This document shows positions 8,869 through 15,552 of a stretch of 15,552 nucleotides of DNA, piece by piece. The notes below the pieces were generated by a model. It made no database searches. It worked only from the letters and a program-made list of their open reading frames with translations, and was not told the origin of the DNA. Every line of letters starts with the position of its first letter. The stretch's first letter is position 1. The DNA lies in the NCBI RefSeq assembly GCF_000003605.2, contig NW_003122910.1:863738-879289 (forward strand), read 5' to 3'. Origin of the DNA: Saccoglossus kowalevskii (taxonomy: Eukaryota > Hemichordata > Enteropneusta > Harrimaniidae). The position numbers and the translations under genes were made by a program.

Positions 8869-9540
8869 CCCCTTTGTGAAATTATACTTTTTTTCAAGTG
8901 CTTAAAATAGATACCCTATATACATACTAAAATCATACTGTTTCCAAGTTGAGGTAACATGAATTCATGAGATTCCTTTTTTTCACACTTTATCACTATT
9001 CTAAGTTATATCTAGCTTCAAGTTCCAATAGGACCCTAAACACGGTAAACGCGTATACGCGTCAAATAACTAAATGACACCCCTTTTTACGAAGTATTTA
9101 CTTCAGCGTGCGTACAATATTTTATTCAGAGACCCCCCCCCCCTCCTGGGCTACGCACATCGACGACATGTGCAGATTACTTTAGAGCGGTAAAGTTATA
9201 TTAGCAAACTGATTTAAACCGCGGCTCAGGCTGTATAAAATGATGATTTATACAGCATTCCCGGCTTTGCATAGCAACCCTTTGGTTAAACCATCAACTA
9301 ATTCTTGTGGACTAACCCATTCTTTCCTATGTTAGGCACATATCTAACAGTATACAAATATTTTACTTAGTTGGCAGTGACATTCAACCCTGGACACATG
9401 CCCTAACTGTAAGTATTGTCTGGCGCGCCCTCTATTGGCAACAATTCCTTCTTGATAGTATAGAAAAAACAAAAGTTCAAGGATGCTTGTACACTTTACC
9501 TCATAGAGTTTGTACACAAGTATGCAGACAACAACACATA
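8869..9540. other. Unassigned sequence with a 14-bp perfect palindrome
   Basis: No gene. ACGCGTATACGCGT at 9049-9062 is a perfect 14-base palindrome, and eleven C occur at 9133-9143. Confidence 0.4.
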
Positions 9541-9559
9541 CACCGCAGTTTGTTTGCTC

Positions 9560-9620
9560 TTATTTTTTATTGTAAGCATTTCCTCCTCCAGGGATGTTAT
9601 TGGTAATAAAATTATTATTG
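9560..9620 (+). mobile_element. Non-LTR retroposon 3' tail, plus strand
   Basis: A T-rich word is followed by CCTCCTCCAGGGATGTTATT, then GGTAATAAA and (ATT)3. The order GGGATGTT, TAATAAA, short tail is shared with the minus-strand tail at 295-345, suggesting related CR1/L2-like families. Only the terminus is recognisable, and the body upstream is not. Confidence 0.4.
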
Positions 9621-9685
9621 AACACACGCAAACCTTTGAACGTTTTATCGCTACGTCTTGTGATTTTCAAGTATTCCACGTTCTC

Positions 9686-9703
9686 TCATTCCTCGGTAAC
9701 TAC
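9686..9703 (+). repeat. 18-bp exact direct repeat, copy 1
   Basis: TCATTCCTCGGTAACTAC, repeated exactly at 10190-10207. Beyond the 18 bases the downstream flanks share only loose similarity (ACCAATG against GCCCGATG). Confidence 0.55.
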
Positions 9704-10189
9704 ACCAATGAAGCTATAAAATAGAAAGAGAGTGAACTGATTTGAACCCTGCATGATCGCTTTTTGTTTTTATGTTGTTTTTTGACGAGATTATTGTATC
9801 GCAGCCTGAGTATAGTATAGTGTAGAATATTTTATTTGACATGAAATCACACTGTGTACATATGTCTGAACAGAACATAATCACAACATGCATTCACCTC
9901 TCATCTCGCTGATTACATCATGCGACTTTGATGACCAACTTTTTGTTATGGATTCGTTACAAAAAATGCAGTTTCGCAACATTCATGGACCGAATACATC
10001 ACAAAAAGTTCAAAATAGTCACACATTTCATTTGTTCTTGTCACAATTATTTTATTATGTGCAAATTTCGTAAAAGGAATTATAATTTTGTTTACTATTT
10101 CATAAAGCGGGGGATGAAGAACTCCGTGGACCACACGTTAGACACCATAGGACATTTCAATCACCCTTCTAAATCCAACGATTCATGTA

Positions 10190-10207
10190 TCATTCCTCGG
10201 TAACTAC
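10190..10207 (+). repeat. 18-bp exact direct repeat, copy 2
   Basis: Exact copy of 9686-9703, 504 bp downstream. The 486 bp between the copies contain no recognisable mobile-element coding sequence. Confidence 0.55.
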
Positions 10208-10410
10208 GCCCGATGTTATTACACCTAAGCTGAATCCGGTTCGAGAAAAGGGCATCTAATCTGGACATGTCTGTGCAAATTTATTCTGGCGGGGAAAGTG
10301 GCGAGGTGACATTTACCGTGTTATATGGGGCATAACCATATAGTAACGAATGAGGTAGACATTCCAATTATTTGGTCAAGCTACGATAACCAGGAGAGCA
10401 TGCCGCCAAA

Positions 10411-10458
10411 ATGGAGTCTCGAAAGGGGACGACATTTGTAGTTGAAAATAATCAAAAG
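10411..10458 (+). CDS. Possible short first coding exon (FLYWCH-like start), weak
   Basis: An ATG sits in an almost ideal animal translation-start context (GCCGCCAAAATGG). It begins MESRKGTTFVVENNQK, followed by GTATAAG, a passable splice donor in phase 0. Without splicing the frame ends after 19 residues at a TGA (10468-10470). The peptide loosely recalls the opening of FLYWCH zinc-finger domains (short basic stretch, L/F-V-V, then a Y-x-basic), but the diagnostic YWxC part is not found nearby. This is a candidate only. Chance occurrence, or the start of a gene whose next exon lies far away, are both possible. Confidence 0.2.
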
Positions 10459-10495
10459 TATAAGAAATGATTTTTACTACTGTGAAAGAATTAAT

Positions 10496-10564
10496 TATTC
10501 ACTGGGTTTTAATTTTGCTTATTTCGCTGACTGGAAAATGCGCTTAATTAAAACCCAGTGAATA
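10496..10564. repeat. Perfect 19-bp inverted repeat with 31-base loop
   Basis: TATTCACTGGGTTTTAATT at 10496-10514 is the exact reverse complement of 10546-10564. The loop contains TTTCGCTGACTGGAAAATGC. The transcript or single strand would form a stable hairpin. The size fits a small MITE-like or satellite-derived fragment. Confidence 0.7.
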
Positions 10565-10609
10565 TGTAAAATTTAGCATAGAACACATCATCTAAATGAT
10601 AGAACCGTG

Positions 10610-10672
10610 AATTTAAAACACACTCAATATGCCTGAATTGGTAAATCAGTGAAATTTAAACCCAGTGAAAAT
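10610..10672. repeat. Two degenerate copies of the hairpin arm
   Basis: 10610-10630 (AATTTAAAACACACTCAATAT) and 10652-10672 (AAATTTAAACCCAGTGAAAAT) resemble the right hairpin arm at 10546-10564 in the same orientation. The arm sequence therefore occurs at least four times within 180 bp, once inverted. Confidence 0.5.
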
Positions 10673-10842
10673 TAGTCATTTTACAGTATCATAGTATCGC
10701 CGTCTCTCGTTCACGAACAGCGTTGTATACAGTAGCATATTGCACGGGGGTAGCCATCTATCATATGAATCACGCCACCTGTGGTATTAAATCACCCCCT
10801 AGCATTTAACGAGCAGCAAGTGTCGATGTATAACAACTGACA

Positions 10843-11073
10843 CTATGACCAAGACATCGTAACAAGGGCATTATTGCCCGCCTCAATAATCTCCGTACAC
10901 CGACCCTGTATGAAAGCATGCCCGCCCACATAAATACCTTAATTTGCCCCCATTGAAATATTCCCATGAATTGAAATAACGACAACACTATCAGTTGGTA
11001 CGATTTCTCCACAGGCACCCGGCAAAGTATCGGGTATTTGGTTTGTTGACGACAGCGAAGCATAATATTACTT
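10843..11073 (-). pseudogene. Possible decayed coding fragment, unrecognised
   Basis: On the minus strand one frame runs from about 11073 to 10843 with a single TAA in the middle. It has a protein-like composition, including GEIVPTDSVVVISIHGNISM and, after the stop, GIYVGGHAFIQGRCTEI. A different minus-strand frame over the same bases (10806-11063) is open for 85 codons from an ATG but looks less protein-like. I do not recognise the family. It could be a pseudogene or transposon fragment, or chance, so confidence is low. Confidence 0.2.
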
Positions 11074-13984
11074 ACTATTACTATCCGCGTATAGACGTGT
11101 TCTCACATCTCTGCATCGTGACTAACCGTGACCGCGGGACCTCTGTATAAGTTTGAAACACAGTCAGCCGACCTCTTCTGACTTGTTACATAGAACTGGG
11201 TCAGGCCAGATAGGAAAGTATGCCACAAGGAATGATTATCCGTTGCATTTTGTGTTTTAGATTAATTTATAACCGTTATGACATTGGGTTGGTCAGATCA
11301 GCGTGGCTTGTAATTGAAATCACGTGAATATGACAGCTTCTTTGTGTACATTCTATCAAATAAGAGATGAAATCAGAAAGTCAGTTGTCGAGTTCATTTA
11401 TTTTATGCACGGGCTCATTTTTATGGTAATTTATCGCAAAACAGTCTAGATTTACGTCACTATTACTCAGCAATAATAACGGACAAGTAGACATGCAGTG
11501 AATACCTTTGCTGATATCAACATTCTGTTTAACAGTTAATGATTGGCACATGTTGACTAATCTTGAATCAGAATCACGAAGTTCGGCGTCCTCACTTCAA
11601 AGAAAAGATGGGTAGAAAGAAAGGAAAAATATGCTTTGAATTTTGTTTCGATCTAGTTTGAAATCACGGCCGGCTGATGGCCATGAATTGTTTTAAAACA
11701 TATTGAAATATATGGGTTTCAAGCCATGAATAATTTGAGGACTTTAATGACTAAGTACGATTCTTGCAGTTTCGGCCCACATCTCAGATTATACATTCGA
11801 CAAGTCGCATCGCATCAAAAACTAATTTCATAAATTAATTCTGTGAAATCGTTGTAGTAGGTCAGTCGAAAGTATGAACAGACATAAAGCGAATTAAACA
11901 TTATTATTTTCAGTGTTCTTGCCTAAGCAAATGTATGGCGAATACGCAGAATTCATTTTCTAACGAATCCATTTCCAACCACGCGATAACCAGCTGTAGG
12001 GTGTATTCTTGGAAATATTCAACTGTGAGTCAGCAGACCCTATGCCAGCACTAACGTATTGCTGGACACTAATCATAGTTAACACCAACTGTTATTGCTG
12101 ACATGCAGCGCATTATTTAATGCAACCGGATTAAAACATTTTAATTGTTCTTCCTGTGTGGTGAAATGTAATGATAAATAGTCTGCATATATTAAGAACA
12201 AAACCACAGAGACAAAAAGGAGAGAGAGAGAGAAATATCATGATATAACGAGAAACAGACCCAGAGACACAAAGTAAAACAGCTAAACCCGTGTCCGTGT
12301 ATAACGAGTTTGTTAACACACATACTTTTACGCCCCTGTGTCCCACTCTATACGTGTTCCCGGTACGTGTTATGAGAATAATTATTATAGAAATTATATA
12401 TCGAACTACACATCCACAAACGACAGTAACATAAATTATTGTTGTTGTTGCAGTGATTGTCACACTATTGGTGATCCTCATTTCATCTTAGGTTTGTTGA
12501 ACAGCATTTCGCGATTCGTGAATTGCCCGAACCTACGTAGTTTTGTTTATCAAATGTGGACGGATTTTTTATCGCTGTCAACGAACTTTCTATAATTTCC
12601 ATGGTTATAAAACGTAGCAACTGTGTGAAATGAGCAACTAAATGGCTACTAACTAAGCGATGGGCACTAATAACTACATGGTACATTTCCGACTATAACC
12701 ACGAGCGCGAAAATCTTAGAATTTAAAAAAAATCACATTTTCGATATTTTTCAAAATCTACCACCAGTCTTTCTAATGGCCAACAAATAATTAGTGGCGC
12801 CAAGGAAATCGTCCGATTCAGTGATGTGGGGCGTTACATTGAGCCAAAGCCTAGATGAATTTGACAGTATGTAAACTTTAATTTTTAATAAATGGTTATT
12901 GACACAATAACCTACATGGAAAGAACGTCAGAATTGTTGACAGAATGTGTCGTGCACACAACGTAAAACACCTTAATAACAACTTAATTTATTGCCTGGA
13001 CACAGATCAATAATAAGAATGTGCTACGCAATGAGTCAAGGATCCCGCCACCCGAATGTACAACTACCCTGTTACGAATGTTACGAATATTGGTAAGCCA
13101 TGTCTATATCACCGTGTATGACCTATACACGTATCTGAAACGCATCGACTACCAAAATGACTGGTATACATCGGTGTTTCCATTGTTTCAACAGCCACAC
13201 TTTCTCTTAGTTTACATAAGTTACGACTATTTTTCAAAATCTTCGATCGATGCATATTTACTTTAGGTAGGCGGATGTTTATATAGGCTTTACAGCGTTC
13301 AAGACACCAAGTCACACGGATCGACACTTTCTGATTTTAAGTCCCTAGACTAAAAAGTTCACAGGTGTACCACGACAATAAACATATTCACATCCACGCA
13401 ACCTTGCTTGACATAGCTTGACTATGGGTCCATATTTGTCTTAACTCGTAGCCTGGAATGACTAGTTCGTTATAAAAAGAAAACTCGTAGTAAAAAACGC
13501 CATGCGCATGTATGAATGTGTTGCGTCATGTATCATATATGTTACACCGACCACAATTTTAACAACTGTGTTAGTCCATAGTTCGCTTCCAGGCTGCAAT
13601 ATTGAACAACGTTTCAACGTGTAGATGAAAGTCGTCCGCACTGATGCTTTGTATCAGATGTAATGCCAAATGGCCCTCCACTGAACCCACATAATACTCA
13701 AATGACAAATTGTAATTTCATAATCACCAACATTCATTTTATATTTCGTTTTTAGAGTTGAAAATAACAATTAAACTGTCAGCAGGTATTTTGCCATGGG
13801 CAATGGCTGTCACAATTGTTATTTTACTTATTTTCCACTATTAATTACCCCGTGAAAAAATATATAAAATAGAAGTAATGTTTTACATTTTTATATAGAA
13901 TAGTGTTTTCTTACTAAAAGTATGGAATTATACACGTGAGAATTATTGTCGTGTTTTTGCTAGTATGTGAATTTAGGTAGTTGC
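11074..13984. other. Long unassigned AT-rich region
   Basis: Nothing here supports a gene. It contains a short (GA)n microsatellite at about 12221-12234 and a (GTT)n stretch near 12440. It also has a 116-residue minus-strand frame (12131-12481) that is hydrophobic because of T/A-rich composition, without a domain or a convincing signal peptide. Other frames are under 90 residues. It could be an intron or intergenic. Confidence 0.4.
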
Positions 13985-15150
13985 CTCGTGGGAGCGAAGG
14001 GGTGTGGTGGTGCTGGTGGCGACGACGGCGGTGTCTGTGCTGTTACTTGTACAGACGTGCACAATCGCAAAATCCCTATAATCACCTCAGCTATACCTAG
14101 ATCAAGTCATTCTCACAATTGTACCCTCTTTAAAATTAATAGCACATTAAACAAATGTCCAAACGCTCTCCCCTCACAATTTATTGACGAGAAAAGTAAG
14201 AACAGAGTGACCCACTTTGAACGGCGATTGCCGAGTTTGTTGTGTACCTCACACGACGTACTAGTATTTAACGCATATAAAATACGTTGTTTTTTTTGGG
14301 TTGTACATTCACTTTAAAATTACATTTCTTTTTGCGTGTAAATAGCATGACGTTTTGGAGGGCGTCGAGAATTATGTCATTTATTTACATAACTATGAAA
14401 ATTAGGCATTTTTGTCTGTAATTAAAAATTAGCAGATATAACATAAAATATCTGTATGGCAAAGTCCGCAGTGATGGTGGGGAGGGTGCCTCCTACTACA
14501 GGCTCAAGATATAAAGTTGCTGTACATTAATTGGAAAGTGAAGTAACACAAATGCCCACACTGTTTTTGGACTGTCAACATTAACAGAAAAGTACTACAA
14601 TCTTGAAAGATACAATTGTCGAGGGTAAGAAAAAAAGAACATTATATTTTTTTACCGAAACGCAACTAATTGAGATGGCGGTAGGGGTAGCTAAGATCAA
14701 GGAATCATTTTGGTTGCTATGGTTGCATAAGGTTCGCTTTGGTTGCTTATACCAAGCCGAAATCCTGTGTATAGTCGGTATTAAATATAATGTACATAAA
14801 TATTATTGTCTCAATATTGCATGGATTACAAAGTATGACACAATTTAGAAACATAACTCACTTTACGTGGAAAATCCACAATATAAAATGTACCAATTGT
14901 TTTGTTCTGGAATTATTTTGTCCATATTAGAACCTTATTTAATATGTGTGCGTTTGACAGGTTGGTAAGCGGTGAAAACTACTGCGATGTTTTATTTGAT
15001 TTTAACTTTTGTTCAAAAGCACCAGCATACCGATGTTGTTAAATACATACATGATTAAATATTAAACAGACACTTGGCAACTTTCCAGATGTGCGTATCC
15101 CTATTACAGTTTAATGCAAATCATTCGAATTGTGCTGTACATTGTACATT
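13985..15150. other. Unassigned region with a small GC-rich patch
   Basis: 13988-14065 is clearly richer in G (GGTGGT and GACGACGGCGG words) than its surroundings and lies in a 116-codon frame starting at GTG (13967-14317). No domain, splice pattern or ATG start supports it as an exon. The remainder to 15150 shows no element or gene. Confidence 0.35.
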
Positions 15151-15164
15151 TCTTTTCCTTTCAG

Positions 15165-15552
15165 GAGATCATAGCTCTAAATTTGTTGATTACACTACCT
15201 TGACAACACGGTTAAATAGATTATCCATGATAAGACGCATAACATACAAGGTGGCACATACGTTGCAATGCTACACGTTGTGTGCAATGATGCACACCAG
15301 AGCATACACATGGTATACAATTACAAACACAAACTGTGAGGACCAAACACATCAGATGAAAAGATACACCAATTTGGTTCAGGGGTACACGACCTTAGTA
15401 CAAGGGTACACCAATTTGGTTCAGGGATACACGACCTTTGTACAAGGGTACAACAATTTGGTTCAGGGATATACGACCTTGGTACAAGGGTACACCAATT
15501 TGGTTACAGGGGTACACGACCTTGGTACAAGGGTATACCAATTGATCAGGGG
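15165..15552 (+). CDS. Candidate partial exon encoding GYTNLVQ/GYTTLVQ repeats
   Basis: A strong acceptor-like site (TCTTTTCCTTTCAG, ending at 15164) is followed by a frame (first full codon at 15167) that stays open to the window edge, about 128 codons. The first 65 codons are unremarkable and rich in Thr, Tyr and basic residues. From 15362 the frame enters a 42-bp tandem repeat and encodes the alternating heptapeptides GYTNLVQ and GYTTLVQ. The two 21-base halves of the unit differ mostly at third codon positions (GGG/GGA, ACC/ACG, GTT/GTA, CAG/CAA), as expected if translated. Against this, unit four has one extra base near 15506 that breaks the register, and the repeat is open in all three plus frames. 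I do not recognise the protein. The gene would continue beyond the window. Confidence 0.3.
15362..15552 (+). repeat. 42-bp tandem repeat (dimer of 21-bp halves)
   Basis: Units at 15362-15403, 15404-15445, 15446-15487, 15488-15530 (43 bp) and a partial unit from 15531 to the window end. Each unit consists of two similar 21-base halves, one containing CAATTTGGTTCAG and the other CGACCTTGGTACAA. Copies differ at only a few positions, so the array is young or homogenised. It runs off the window, so its full length is unknown. Confidence 0.9.

Noticed and set aside
10238-10245. B-box-like GGTTCGAG
   Set aside because: It lacks the final CC and any A box or tRNA fold nearby.
12131-12481. 116-residue minus-strand hydrophobic frame
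   Set aside because: Its hydrophobicity follows from T/A-rich composition and microsatellites. No domain or organised membrane-segment pattern is visible.
13967-14317. 116-residue frame over a G-rich patch
   Set aside because: It starts at GTG. The glycine stretch comes from simple GGT-type repeats, and no family or convincing splice sites can be seen.
15362-15552. CRISPR-like array
   Set aside because: The units are contiguous with no variable spacers. It is a simple tandem repeat in a eukaryotic sequence.

Overview
The window looks like non-coding DNA from an animal nuclear genome, probably a marine invertebrate. The lineage is a guess: a mollusc or invertebrate deuterostome would fit the AT-rich composition, the short poly(G)/poly(C) runs, the mixed layers of decayed transposons and a splice-acceptor-like site. 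There is no prokaryotic gene organisation, and no complete protein-coding gene can be supported. Almost all ATG-to-stop frames are short and look like chance. The best supported content is transposon-derived.

Layout: 1-900 holds the 3' tail of a non-LTR retroposon on the minus strand, then featureless AT-rich DNA. 905-1776 is an 872-bp element with 34-bp terminal inverted repeats (TIRs). 2220-7136 is a nested transposon. Its left arm (2220-2398) is continuous. The matching right arm is split into 4224-4269 and 6980-7136 by a 2.7-kb insert. The insert carries a minus-strand BEL/Pao LTR-retrotransposon relic with gag, zinc knuckles, protease, A17-type region, RNase H region and pre-integrase region, in that order. 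The reverse transcriptase core is missing. The interior of the outer element also contains a plus-strand non-LTR 3' end (3600-3930).

7137-15150 is mostly unassigned AT-rich sequence. It contains a third non-LTR tail (about 9560-9620), a perfect 19-bp inverted repeat with three further degenerate copies (10496-10672), an exact 18-bp direct repeat, a diverged direct duplication, and weak candidate coding fragments at 10411 and 10843-11073.

15165-15552 is the best candidate for host coding sequence. A strong splice-acceptor-like site is followed by a frame open to the window edge. That frame runs into a 42-bp tandem repeat encoding an alternating seven-residue unit (GYTNLVQ/GYTTLVQ). Most differences between repeat halves fall at third codon positions, which suggests translation, but a one-base insertion in the fourth unit breaks the register.

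No genes here can be shown to work together. The real relations are between layers of mobile elements: the BEL/Pao relic lies inside the arm of an older inverted-repeat element.
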